A stretch of DNA of 64,000 bases from Coturnix japonica (Eukaryota > Chordata > Aves > Galliformes > Phasianidae), in the NCBI RefSeq assembly GCF_001577835.2, contig NC_029519.1, positions 33,586,768 through 33,650,767 on the forward strand, written 5' to 3'. A program made the translations under genes and the position numbers. The notes under the pieces were generated by a model. The model made no database searches, was not told the DNA's origin, and saw only the letters and a list, made by a program, of their open reading frames with translations. This document shows, piece by piece, positions 13,201 through 23,100 of the stretch. Every line of letters begins with the position of its first letter. Position 1 is the stretch's first letter.

Positions 13201-16074
13201 ATACAAAGTTTTCTTCTGGATTAAAAGATCCCCCATAATTATGTACAATAAAATATATTGCTCTGGTTATCCTGTAATTACTGTAATTTGCCTGCTGTAC
13301 TCAAGCAAACAAGCTCTTTTTCACTTTCCTTGCCTTTCTGCACTGCTCATGCCGGTAACTGTAAATACCAGTATAGAATTATGTATGTAAGTATATGTAA
13401 GCCAGTATATTAGTATGCTCTGTAAGGCGTAACTGGAAACAGCATTAGAACTTCCATAGAGCAGTTTTATTCTCCAATGTTTTCCCAGCAGAAGAAATAA
13501 AAAGCCGCCAACCTCAGGCTTATCCGCAAACTTCTTCTTAGTCACTCTCTTCAAACTCTCTTCAATTCCTTTTGTAGATTTCTTAAGGATTTCATCTGAC
13601 TGGTCTACTAACACCACAGTGTGACCGCTGGCTGCCGCAACCTGAAAATTAGAAGAAGATTCAACATCAAGATCATAAACAATTGTATTGATTTGTCTTG
13701 GGGCAGCCAACTGAACGGAATTAAGCAAAAGAGAGCTACAAGACATTGAATGAAGAACTACATGCTTTACTAGAAAACAAAACCCTGCAAATGTTGGGGG
13801 CAGGAGAGAAAGGACTAAAACAACTCCAGGCAAGAAAGTCATTTGTTTCCCTGAGCTGTCTGCAGACGTGCACTTGGCGGCAGACACAAGACCCACTCCA
13901 ACAAGGCTGGTTGAAAGGAAAAAGATCAATCTCCAGAAGAAAAGCACATCACCATTCTCATCTGACATTGCTCACTAATCCAGCACAACAGAAAACTGCC
14001 AGTCAGCAGCCTGAAGCACTACAGCCGGAGTAGAAGCTGCGGGTGTCAGTCTGTGCGGCTGGACATTCTTTCATCCATCAGTTTCTTTATCTTAAGAACT
14101 CTTCAAGACAGTTATTCCATTAAATCCATTATAACCTGCTCATTACCAAGCACACTCTAGAAATGCTTTGGTGATTACCCATTTACAGTTATTCCAGCAC
14201 ATAGCTGGCCAGATGGGAAGGAACTATTGAAAAATGAAGACAACCCTTTTCCCTGTTCATTCTTACCATGTGTGTGTTTATATGAAAGAAGAAAAACAGC
14301 GAGAGGTCACACTAATTCAAACACACATATTCTCTCCTCTATTCAATGAGCTTAACAAATACTATGGATGAAATAACAGTGTGAGGGAGTCAATTAGTGC
14401 TTTTCTCCCACTAAAGTGCTCTTCATATGGCAGAACAAGAAATTATGAACTCCTGGCTTTCAGCCATAACATGGGTTAGTTTCTCTTGACAGGAGGAGAA
14501 AGACACAATTTCTTAAGTGTTCTAAATAGGAAGAAAATCTTCATTAATGGGGCACAGGAGCGACCTCTCTCTGTTGCAATCACACCTGTTTTGAGATAAG
14601 TTTAGACTGAATCAGAGGCATGTGGTCAGCAAAACAGTCCTTGGTCTTTAACAGAAGACTGCAACTTCTGTTACTAACAAGCACCACATGTTTCTCTTGA
14701 TTCTCTAGAATGCAGTCCAACAGTATATGCAAATTAAGGCTCTTTCCCTACTGAATTACAACCCTTGCATAGTGTGTGTGCTCCTCAGACAAGAGAACAA
14801 TTTTCTTCCTGTGCTTGCAGGGAGGCGTTCTATCCCTTGGGTCATTTTTAGACCCTCTTCTGGATATACACTAACAGGTCCACATTCTTCCTGCACCAAG
14901 GACTCCCCATCTGGATGCAGTGCTCCAGGTGAGGTCTCACAGCGCAGAGCAGAGGGGCAGGATCACCTCCCTGACCTGCTGGCCATGCTTCTGTTGATGC
15001 AGCCCAGGGCATGGCTGACTTTCTGGGCTCAGAGGGCACACTGCTGGCTCATATCCAGCTGCCATCCACCAGTACCTCCAGGTCCTTTTCAGCAGGGCTG
15101 TGCTCTATCCTTAACACCTCTCAGCTTATACCAATTGATTCAGTGATTATATGACCCATAGTCACTCTTTGAAGGTTCCTTCAGTGGAAGCCTCGAGTCC
15201 TAGTATCAAAGTCCAGAAAAATGGTCGCCCACAACTTACTGATTTCTAGACATCTGCCACAAAAATAAACCAACCCTTTTGAGAAGGAAATTCTCTAAGC
15301 CAGTAACAGAAAGAACTGCAGTTTATGAACTCTCATCTCCTTGCTGGGTTCCACCTGGGGAGAGGGGCAGACATAAGGGCTGCCAGATGCTCATGCTGCT
15401 GCTGGGGAGCACCCTGGCAGCTCAGACACGGGGATCCTCCTGTACACGAGGTAACGTCCGCACCTCCCATCTCTGGCAGCACTGCTCGGTCACACAGCTC
15501 TCAGGTTAAAGATGAACTTGAGAGCAAAAGGCCAGCGATTAAACACCGGGAAAGTAAGTCCTCTGTAAATATTAACCACTTGATAACGCTGCACATGACA
15601 GAGGGCCTGATGCTCATCTTAAGCACCGCAAGCTATTTAAAGGACCAACAATAACATAACTGGCAAGGCAGAAATTTCTTTTGCAGCCCCGTGTTTTCCA
15701 AATGTTATCACATACTTTCCAGCTTATAAGCACCCCGTGTTTTGTCATAAGAACCAGCATCTCAACAACCTAAAACACCGACCTCGGTCCTTCCTGCCTC
15801 TTTGGAAGTCGAGAGCCGGCAGCGCTATAGCAGCGGCCGCCGTCCCTCCGACCCCGCACAGCCTTAGGCCGAGGAGGCCGCTCCCGCTGCGGTAGCTCGA
15901 GCTACGGCCTCCATGGCGGCGCCGCCCCACCGCGCTCACCTGGGCGATGCCGGCGCCCATGAGGCCGCCGCCGATGACCGTGACGTGCTTGACGATCAGC
16001 TTCTTGGCAGCCGCCGTAGCGGCGGCGGTGGCGGAGGAGGCCGCGCGCACGAAGGGGCGGGTGGCGAAGGCCAT
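4105..16074 (-). CDS. HADH: HADH, mitochondrial 3-hydroxyacyl-CoA dehydrogenase (8 exons, 315 aa)
   Basis: The CDS joins 16074-15940, 13641-13513, 12567-12410, 9208-9082, 8044-7955, 7106-7034, 5236-5120 and 4223-4105 on the minus strand. That is 948 nt, or 315 codons plus TGA, against 314 aa in human. The enzyme oxidises L-3-hydroxyacyl-CoA to 3-ketoacyl-CoA with NAD+ in the mitochondrial matrix, the third step of short/medium-chain beta-oxidation. Residues 1-25 form an Arg/Ala/Ser-rich presequence. The Rossmann loop GGGLMG lies at 35-40. The segment GLHFFNPVP (170-177) carries His171, which pairs with Glu183 as the catalytic His-Glu dyad by homology. The substrate-binding C-terminal helical domain contains [18 protein letters not shown], and the protein ends in GFYKYK as in mammals. 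The ATG has a strong Kozak context (G at -3 and +4). Family identity is certain from the protein sequence. Confidence 0.97.
5120..5236 (-). CDS. HADH: HADH coding exon 7 (residues 238-277)
   Basis: It encodes [19 protein letters not shown], then [20 protein letters not shown] and the first base of Gly277. This is the most conserved helical block of the dimerisation and substrate domain. The acceptor is CTCTAG|GAGAT and the donor is GATG|GTACTG. Confidence 0.97.
7034..7106 (-). CDS. HADH: HADH coding exon 6 (residues 214-238)
   Basis: It encodes [20 protein letters not shown], then LFER and the first base of a Gly codon. The DTPGFIVNR signature marks the start of the C-terminal domain of the family. 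The acceptor is CTTAG|GATAC and the donor is GAGAG|GTACTT. Confidence 0.97.
7955..8044 (-). CDS. HADH: HADH coding exon 5 (residues 184-213)
   Basis: It encodes [18 protein letters not shown] through SPVSCK, nearly identical to human. It has exactly 30 codons with phase 0 on both sides. The acceptor is CAG|GTCATC and the donor is AAG|GTGAGT. Confidence 0.97.
9082..9208 (-). CDS. HADH: HADH coding exon 4 (residues 141-183), catalytic exon
   Basis: It encodes [14 protein letters not shown] through [15 protein letters not shown]. It carries the SNTSS loop, catalytic His171 and Glu183. The acceptor is TTCCAG|GCAT and the donor is GAG|GTAAGA. A conservative V-to-M change relative to human (PVPMMK for PVPVMK) is visible. 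Confidence 0.97.
12410..12567 (-). CDS. HADH: HADH coding exon 3 (residues 89-141)
   Basis: It encodes [19 protein letters not shown] through [12 protein letters not shown] and the first two bases of Glu141. It contains the conserved [10 protein letters not shown] strand. The acceptor is TTTTAG|GCT and the donor is CCAGA|GTAAGT. It matches the mammalian exon in length and phase. Confidence 0.96.
12660..13151 (-). other. Unrecognised 163-codon ORF inside HADH intron 2
   Basis: This ATG-initiated ORF is on the same strand as HADH, starts about 360 nt after the exon 2 donor and ends about 90 nt before exon 3. The predicted product has no motif I recognise. It contains a hydrophobic stretch [11 protein letters not shown] and is Ser/Leu-rich. 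There is no CpG context or obvious promoter. It is most likely a chance ORF. I list it because its length is unusual for AT-rich intronic DNA. Confidence 0.15.
13513..13641 (-). CDS. HADH: HADH coding exon 2 (residues 46-88)
   Basis: It encodes [18 protein letters not shown] through KKKFADKPE, the second beta-alpha unit of the Rossmann fold, whose acidic residue binds the NAD ribose. The acceptor is TTTTCAG|GTT. The donor GAG|GTTGGC is weak, but the 43-codon length matches the mammalian exon exactly. Confidence 0.95.
14848..15137 (-). mobile_element. CR1 LINE internal fragment in HADH intron 1
   Basis: The plus strand reads as the reverse complement of CR1 body sequence. Diagnostic pieces include CAGTGCTCCAGGTGAGGTCT, GACCTGCTGGCCATGCTTCT and CAGGTCCTTTTCAGCAGGGC. 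These correspond to the end of ORF2 and the 3' region of the element. The usual CR1 3' terminus is missing, so this is an internal remnant and not a simple 5'-truncated insertion. It has many substitutions and looks old. Confidence 0.85.
15940..16074 (-). CDS. HADH: HADH coding exon 1 (residues 1-45)
   Basis: This exon encodes the mitochondrial presequence and the first beta-strand with the NAD-binding glycine loop [13 protein letters not shown]. An Ala/Thr run (TAAATAAA) comes from GCC/GCG-rich codons. The donor is CAG|GTGAGC, phase 0. The ATG at 16074 is the first in-frame methionine aligning with mammalian Met1. In-frame methionines further upstream belong to GC-rich promoter sequence. Confidence 0.97.
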
Positions 16075-16121
16075 GGCAATGGCGAAGGAGCGCGGCGCGG
16101 AGCCAGGGGCCCTTCGGCGGC

Positions 16122-16141
16122 GGGGCCGGGCGGGGCGAGGG
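16122..16141 (+). promoter_or_regulatory. Potential G-quadruplex / Sp1 cluster upstream of HADH ATG
   Basis: Four runs of at least three G occur in 20 bp on the plus strand, with loops CC, C and CGA. This fits the simple G3+N1-7 quadruplex pattern. It overlaps GC boxes and lies on the template strand for HADH, within about 70 bp of the ATG. Whether it folds is unknown. Confidence 0.5.
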
Positions 16142-16330
16142 CCGCGCTCCGCCCCGGGGAGAGGCCTCCCGGGCCTGAAGCGCCCTGTGCCGGGATACAC
16201 GTGTGTCCGTGTGCTGAGAGGCCCGAGGGGGGGACGGGAGTAGGAAGAACGTCGGGCTCAGCTCGCACTTGCCCTTTGGATGTCCTCCTTCCCTCAAGCT
16301 GTGCCCGCTGCTCCGGCGTCTCCAAGCCAG

Positions 16331-17189
16331 GAGCACTGCAGCGCCTCTTACTTTAAGCTACAGTGGGCCCAGGAGCCCCATCCAACCTGGCCTTACGCGT
16401 CAACCCTTGAGTCGTTCCTTCATAAACGCTACTGACTGAATCCTATCAGATACAGGCTGCCATCGTTTTCCATTTAGTTCCTCTGTACACCAGAATAGTG
16501 AACACTTGTGGTGAGCCGGCAGCAGCTGACAGCACTGCAATGGTAGCATGTATTCCTTGAGCCAGCTTTGGGGTAAACATTAAGCAACTTGTTTTCTCAT
16601 AACACAAGAGCCAAAGTATTCTCCTGTCTGTGCACTTTGCACTGAAAATACTCACGCTGAGCCTCATCCACCTGCAGATGAGGCAGGAGGGCTACCTTGG
16701 GGCTACCTTGCACCATTAAGTCCAGGCTTAAAGCAGTCACTCTGCACTGAGCTCTCACACAGCTGGGCTTACACCCACTATATTGCTCCCTATAAGTGCT
16801 CCAGTTATGGCCCACCCAGCTCTGCATGTGGCACCCCCTTGTCTCTCTGCCTTCTCTACACAAAACAACCCCTCAGCTCTGCTCGCTGCTCTGCTCCTTT
16901 TCCACCTTGGTTTTCACACTGTGTGTCTCCTCACAGCAGCTTCTTCCCTTTACCTTCCCCATATGCATTCTTCTCCTTTTATTCTTTCCAAGTAACAGGG
17001 TTGTTAAAGCTGCAATGTGAGAATAAAGAAGCATATTCTATTACTTGCTCACAACACACTTGATATATTTTACCAATTCTAGTTTTCCCCTCCCCTACCC
17101 CTTTGACTCTTCATCTCACTCAGAAAAGTACAACATGAAATATCACAAGCTTAGCCAACAAACAGAATCCATTTAAATGACTGCGCGAA
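16331..17189. other. Spacer between HADH promoter and CYP2U1 3' end
   Basis: About 0.9 kb holds no recognised gene. The GC content falls quickly away from the HADH island. A 28-bp CR1-like scrap sits at 16367-16395, and an imperfect short direct duplication (GGGCTACCTTG) at about 16688-16711. The spacer separates the putative CYP2U1 poly(A) site from the HADH promoter, so the two genes lie head to tail at about 1 kb. Confidence 0.6.
16367..16395 (-). repeat. Possible CR1 scrap
   Basis: The plus strand contains GAGCCCCATCCAACCTGGCC followed by TT, matching a well-conserved part of the CR1 3' region in reverse complement. The flanks do not extend the match, so this could be a tiny remnant or chance. 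Confidence 0.4.
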
Positions 17190-19996
17190 GCTGTCACTTA
17201 CTTAAGAATGATTTTATTAAACATAAAATTATACTGAAGCAAATTCTGAAGTCATTTTCAGAAACTAAGACATTTTCTGCATTCAGAAATAGCTGTTTGC
17301 TTATACAAACATACATTTTTTTTTCAGTAAGGCATTTGAGATGCTTTGTCCTCTGGAAAAATAATAATAGGAGGGGATGGATGCATTTACAGTATAAACC
17401 AAATCTGCTACCACTTTACTTACAGTTTACCACAGATGGCAACACAGGTTTGAACCGCTAATACGTCCTTGCTATAGTTTAGTTAACTATCATAGTGTTC
17501 TACATAAACTCAGTGCGTCTGAAAGCAATGAAAGGCAAGTCTTTGTTGTTATTTCCAACATCATCTCGCATTCTGGCGGATGTTGACGTGGTTGCAGCAT
17601 CATATCAGGGTTTGCAGCTTGTTACGCTGTGGGTGTTTGATTATAGGTATTGCCAAGGAACTGCGCTCCCAAAGTACTATTTGTAGGAGGACGACTTTTA
17701 AAGGTGACATTTCACACTCAGCTCAGCAGGCGAGATGAACACAAATCCATGTAATTCCACATACTACGACGTGGTGATGTGAATTGAGTCTTCTTTGGAA
17801 TCAGTAAAGAAAAAAAACCAACAATAATAAAGTGCTTTTCAAATATGTCCTCAAGATTAAAAGGACAGATACATAAATCATCAGTTGCACATCAACATCA
17901 TTATATTGCTTAAAGAGGCATTTTGACAGATAGATAAACATTATCAGCACTTAATTCAGCTCTGCAATTAAGCATATGCCATTTTAAGGACTTCCAGATA
18001 AAAATCCCAACTGTACATTGTTCAGTGGAAAACATAAAGCTAAATAAATAAATGCTTATTAATCCAATGCAGTTGGCTTTGACTGCAAGTTTGTTAGCAC
18101 TGGTACCAAACACAATTGCTTGTGCGATGGGGTTTTCAAAAATTCCATACAAAATAATAACAATAATAGCACAGCAACTATAAAGTCATAAGCTAGCCTT
18201 AATAAAAACTGGAAGGTCTCACAACAGTGGTGGGGTACACGAGCAACCAATGTAATTTAAAACAGCTAGCAAAAAACCTTAATTGAAATGCAAAGTATCC
18301 TGCAGTCCTTGCCAGGCACTATTTGGCTTTTAAAGATTTGATTTAAAATCAAAGACAAGAATAGAGAGAATTTAGAGCTTAAGAACTATATTTTCCTTTA
18401 CAATATAGGTTTAATTTCTTCTACAGAATTCCCCATTTCACTTTACAGTTTATTTCACCTTCCAGTCCAGTGAACTTAACATCTGGAGGATGACTGGTAT
18501 TTTCTAGACCTCCAATAAGGGGGAAAAAATTCCTTAAAAGAGTACACGTGTATTTATTTAATCGAATATAAAACCCTGCTAGATCAAAAAGTCTATAAAG
18601 AGATTGAAGGATGGCCAAGAACATTTATGTACAGGTTAACAGTTGCACATCCCTCAAACATCAGACATTTGAAATCCTTTTAAATAAAAGGCAGTGAGAC
18701 TGAGCGCCCCATTCTGAAATACCTGAGAACAGGCTTCCTCGATGCTCAGTTTGACAGTGGTAAACAGCACTAAAATTATACATGAGGAAACAGTAAGGTT
18801 CTGATACACTAATGTTATGTGGACTACAGATCTTTTTACACCATATAGAAGATAACAAAGAAGCAGCCTCTACAGCCAGACCTCAGGTATGTCAGATACC
18901 TAATTTCTGTGCCTAAACTTTTAAGGCCTACATCTGCAGTACAATGTTGGCGTGTGTTTGATGTAAGATTCCAGTTTTCAGAGCCAAAAAGGTAGTGGCA
19001 GTAGCATCCATACTGCCTGTAAGGAAGAACCTTAGTGCAAGCCATAGCTTCCAGATTATCCATGCAGACGTCTTCCTGATGAACAGGCTGGTGGTCTCAT
19101 CCAGGCCGCAGCCAGAGGACAGACCATCACTTGTGATACAGGCAACACAGGGAACTGTTATCATAGGTGTACAGTATTGGATACCTGCTTGGCACCAGAG
19201 TTCTGCTTTATGCTAGAGAAATTAGCTGTCTTTTATATTTAGAAATAAATTATCTGTATTCAGAGGCTGTGCATTCCTTTTGTATCCCCAAGTTAAGAAC
19301 TTAGCATATGCAGCAATTCACTAGGCCTCCAAATGAGCCTGGCATGGTTTTTTTAGAGCTGGTACCTGCATGTTTACAGGAAGCTCTGATAGTCAAGGAC
19401 ATCCAGATCCAGGAATAGAGACTGATTCGATCCAGTCTCCACCTGTAAGTTACTCACCAGACAGAATGCTTCAAGGTTAAAGAAGTATCATTTAGTTCCT
19501 TCAATAAAGTGCATTACTTGAACTCCATTATGTTTGTAATGTTTCATTGCACAGAAAACACTAACAACACTCTCCTATCCATTAATTCTTCTATAAGATG
19601 AAGCCCTTCAGTCGTATGATAAAAGTTCACATATTGCTTTCACCAAAATAACAATTCAGATTCACTACAGTATTAACAGATGGTTTTGGCCCATTCTCCC
19701 ATAATTAACATTTGACAAGCAAGCAGCGCTAGCTTAACAAACAGAGGAGTTAAGCCCAGCAAGTTTTAATATCAAATTACAAACTCTATTTTCAGTTCAT
19801 TTGTGGAATGCAACAGCTGACAAAAAACAATAATAATAATTCTCTATCCAGAATTGCAAATGGGTCTTTCTCATTGGTATGAAAGCCTGTGCAGTTACTG
19901 TATTTTTTCTGGAAAGAAAGTAACAAAGTAAGCTGGAAAGAAAATAAAGCTGGGTTTTAAAAGTGCAGCATTTCTTCCATTATTTGTGATGTTTTA
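17190..19996 (-). other. CYP2U1: Probable CYP2U1 3' UTR (about 2.8 kb)
   Basis: No exon or repeat interrupts the stretch between the TGA and the AATAAA at 17218-17213. It is AT-rich and unique. Earlier AATAAA-like hexamers exist on the minus strand (for example near 18550), so shorter forms are possible. Assignment as one continuous 3' UTR is an inference and needs transcript data. Confidence 0.55.
17213..17218 (-). terminator. CYP2U1: Candidate CYP2U1 poly(A) signal AATAAA
   Basis: The minus-strand AATAAA lies in TTTAATAAAATC. About 45 nt downstream is a GU-rich element (TTCTGTTTGTTGG). The combination fits a real cleavage region near 17190. Other hexamers upstream are not excluded. Confidence 0.55.
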
Positions 19997-20175
19997 TCAT
20001 CTCTTCAAAGCTATTATTCTGAATGGACAGGGAGCTAAAGTTAGACCAAACCTTCCCTCCATAGATGGCTTTGTAGCATTTTCAGGGTACAAAAAGGTAA
20101 AGCTCTGCATTAGGCTTGCAAAAATTAAGAACAGCTCCATTTTTGCCAACTGCTCTCCCATGCACACACGTTTAC
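19997..20175 (-). CDS. CYP2U1: CYP2U1 coding exon 5 (residues 463-521, stop)
   Basis: It encodes [20 protein letters not shown], then [20 protein letters not shown] and [19 protein letters not shown], and ends with TGA at 19999-19997. It contains the heme thiolate Cys467. The acceptor is TTCTTTAG|GTAAAC. Confidence 0.97.
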
Positions 20176-23100
20176 CTAAAGAATAGTCAGAAAGAGACTT
20201 ATTAGTGTTTTTTATGCTGTTGATTCATTTGTTAACACACATGCAATTCCTATGACAGTGCACTCCGAATGCAGAATTGCTCTAGCTATGGGTAAGTTAC
20301 GGACTTCCAAAGCTTTGGTCTCTGGTATTTGAGTCTGAGTTTTCCTCAGCTTTACTGCTTGATATTAACAGTACTTACATCCATAAGAAAAGTATTATCA
20401 AAGCAGGATTCATCATTTCTGCATGGCATTTGCAGCTTTTAAGAACCCACTTTGCAAGGCACCAAATACGATGATAAAACAAGTCCTGCGAGTCCTTTTA
20501 TATCTCGTGTCTCTTAGGCCCTACACTTGATAAAACAATATGTGGGTATCTTACCCATTCCAAAAGGAATGAATGCCTCTTTCTTAATTATCTGGCCATT
20601 TTCATCCAGAAATCTTGTTGGTTGAAAGTCATCGGGGTTCTCCCAAATATTAGGATCTCTGTGTACCGACCACAAGTTGGGCACGATCACGCTGCCCTTT
20701 GGAATAGTATATCCCTGCAGCACTGCGAACAAAAAGAAAGCAGAAAGACAGAGAATCTGATAAGCTGCTAGAAGTAAAAACAGGAGACTTACTAAAAAAA
20801 AGAAAACATCACAAAAAACAATATGGATCTGTAGCTATGTGTTGCAAATGTAGCAGGCAGTTGAAGCAAAGGTGACCTCTGCTAGCCTGGCTGGCTCAGA
20901 CACAGGCCAGAGCAGCTGGAAAGAAACCAAGTTACGGCAATAGCTCCCTGCAGGGAAAAGACAGCTGAGAAGCCTCAGTCACGTTACTCTTCTCCAAAGC
21001 CTCCTTCAGCATGCCAATACCACAGCAGCAGTCATTAGAAATGAATGCATTCTGCTGAATGGAAATGCTATAACCTAGTTTCCTCCCAGTTCTCTGCTGT
21101 TACAGAACCTCTGTGCAGAGATGATGGAGGTAGGGAAGAGGCATGTGTTTTGATGTGTAATCACTAAAGGGTTTTCGAGCAACTAGTCTCATTTAAGAGT
21201 GTTGCACCTTATTGTCCTGCAAGCCAAAACATCCAAAAATCAAATCAATTCAGAACTGGATTTGAAAGCCAAGTACTGCTACCTCTCACTGACTTAAACC
21301 AGTTCTCAGCTATGTTTATGAAAACCTACAGACAACAAAAGGACTACAGGAAATATATTTATTATTATTATTTGCATTGTATTTGCCTGTTAAGTTTTAG
21401 CAAATCAGTTACTTATAAGTAAGTTTTTCAGACCTCTGTGTCAGATGGCCAAAACCAACTCCAAGTACAAAGGTAGACATGGCTTCCAACTACTATAAAT
21501 CACATCAGGCAACATAAAATGACACCCAGAAAAGACATCTCTCTAAATTAGAGAGGCATTTGGGACATCAGGTCAGACATGCTGCTTACCTTAGTGAATA
21601 TCTCAAGCTCAGTCACTCTCTATGTAAATCGCATTTTTCGTACTTGAGCTACAAGTTTTAATAGACAAATGAGGTCTCTGTAAACTCTCACCAGATGTCC
21701 CATCAGATTTTCATCTACAAAAGAAACTCTTTGTATTAAGTCTCTAAAAATGCTTACCAGCAGTTTCTGAAGCCATTCGTGGGATAGAAAGAGGAACAAC
21801 TGCAGTCATCCTCTGCACTTCCATAATGGTTGCCTCTGTGAAGGGCATTTGAGCCTTGTGGGTAAGAGAGGGAACTTTGTCACGTCCTAGAACTGCTTCA
21901 ATTTCTGCATGAACTTTCTCTGTGTAAGAAGTACAATATATGAGAAGGCATCACCTCAATTTCACTTATCTGTGCTTCAGTGTTTACATAAATTTGTCAA
22001 AAATTATGACAATACGAGATCTTCTAGCCAAAATAACTGTGGCAGCATAAGCCTACAGAACAGTCTCAACAATGAAGAAACCAACCAAGGACAATCTTGA
22101 CAAATGTTTGGAGTAAAGCTACAGAGAGGACAGTCACTGACTGTGCTGCTATGGTGGCTAAGCACAGGAAAAGTTCTGTTTCAGTTCCAAATGTAGTTGT
22201 AACCTTAGTTAACAGTTTAACTATACAGTAGCTTGAATAGTCAAAACATTAAGAGCCTGGCCTGCCTTAAAAATAAAAGGAAAGAAAAAAAGAAAAAGAA
22301 AAGGAAGAAGACAACATAGACTGTATGGCCCAGCTGGTGGCTAAAAAGTGTTTTCAGAACTGGAAAAGGTGATGAAGAGAAGGGAAAGCTTTAAATATGG
22401 TTGCTCTGTGTACATCATTCCAGAGCAGGAATTCTGGTGCTGTTACTGCAGGCATTACAGCCATGCAGCTCTTGTTTTGCTGTTTCCCACTTTCTACTCA
22501 CAGAACCTAAACTCAGGTACTTCTCATTTACCCAGGAAAGCAGCAGGTGTTCCTTCCCCACAGGAAAAAAACAGAAGTAACTGAGCTCATCTCCACTCTC
22601 ATGAAAAACAGTGAATCTCCAAATACTTGCTCCTCCTGTCATCTCACTAAAGGCTCAGCACACAAGGAAGTTGATTAAGAGAAGTTTCAAGGACACAAGA
22701 TTTGTTTTGCCCTTGGACTGAATGATGCTGCTTTTATTCCAGGTAACTCAGAATCTGGCTAGAGAGCAGTAGAAAATCCTGAGAGAGAAAAAGATATCAA
22801 AATCAACTTTTCATTAAAAAATAAGCCCATTTTCTTTTTTTACCCTTGACACCTGCTTGCCTTTTCCAAGATTTCCTAACACTGGTCCAAGATTCTCATT
22901 GATTCTGTTTTCAGACAGGGGCATTCAGAAATATCATAGGGGTAGTGATGAGTGAAGGCTTGCTGCCACCTACTGGGTTTGCTGGGAAAACAAATTCTCA
23001 TATAAAGAACACGACGAGAAATAGCTTAACAGTAATGGATCTGTTAATAGTGTGGCCCGTGGGTACCTCGTCTGTGGATTTTGCTACTTGTTTCATTCTT

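Larger units (their letters stand above)
4224..15939 (-). other. HADH introns 1-7 (non-coding content)
   Basis: The introns between the listed exons are AT-rich and show no further exons. The only recognised repeat is the CR1 internal fragment at 14848-15137 in intron 1. Short low-complexity patches occur in the last-but-one intron (AC/CAA-rich, about 5430-5475) and in the intron between exons 4 and 5 (CA-rich, about 8132-8143). A 163-codon ORF of unknown meaning lies in intron 2 at 12660-13151. Confidence 0.7.
3755..16110 (-). other. HADH: HADH transcription unit (gene extent)
   Basis: This is the inferred gene extent. It runs from a 5' UTR inside the CpG island just right of the ATG at 16074 to a poly(A) site about 20 nt past the AATAAA at 3777-3772. 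It has eight exons, and all seven introns begin GT and end AG. Intron lengths from 5' to 3' are about 2.3, 0.95, 3.2, 1.0, 0.85, 1.8 and 0.9 kb. I see no second gene inside the introns. The transcription start is not marked by a TATA box, so the 5' boundary is approximate. Confidence 0.85.
15780..16330 (-). promoter_or_regulatory. HADH: HADH CpG-island promoter
   Basis: A CpG-dense block covers exon 1, the start of intron 1 and about 250 bp upstream of the ATG, set in AT-rich surroundings. No TATA box is evident at a suitable distance, consistent with a housekeeping promoter. GC-box clusters (GGGCGGGG) sit at about 16117-16137, roughly 45-65 bp upstream of the ATG. A YY1-like CCATGGCGGC core lies at 15911-15920 in intron 1. 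Confidence 0.8.

Noticed and set aside
15902-16356. Long ORFs in frames other than HADH exon 1 on both strands
   Set aside because: They are GC-rich shadow frames of the HADH island and first exon. Only the frame starting at 16074 matches a known protein and splices correctly.
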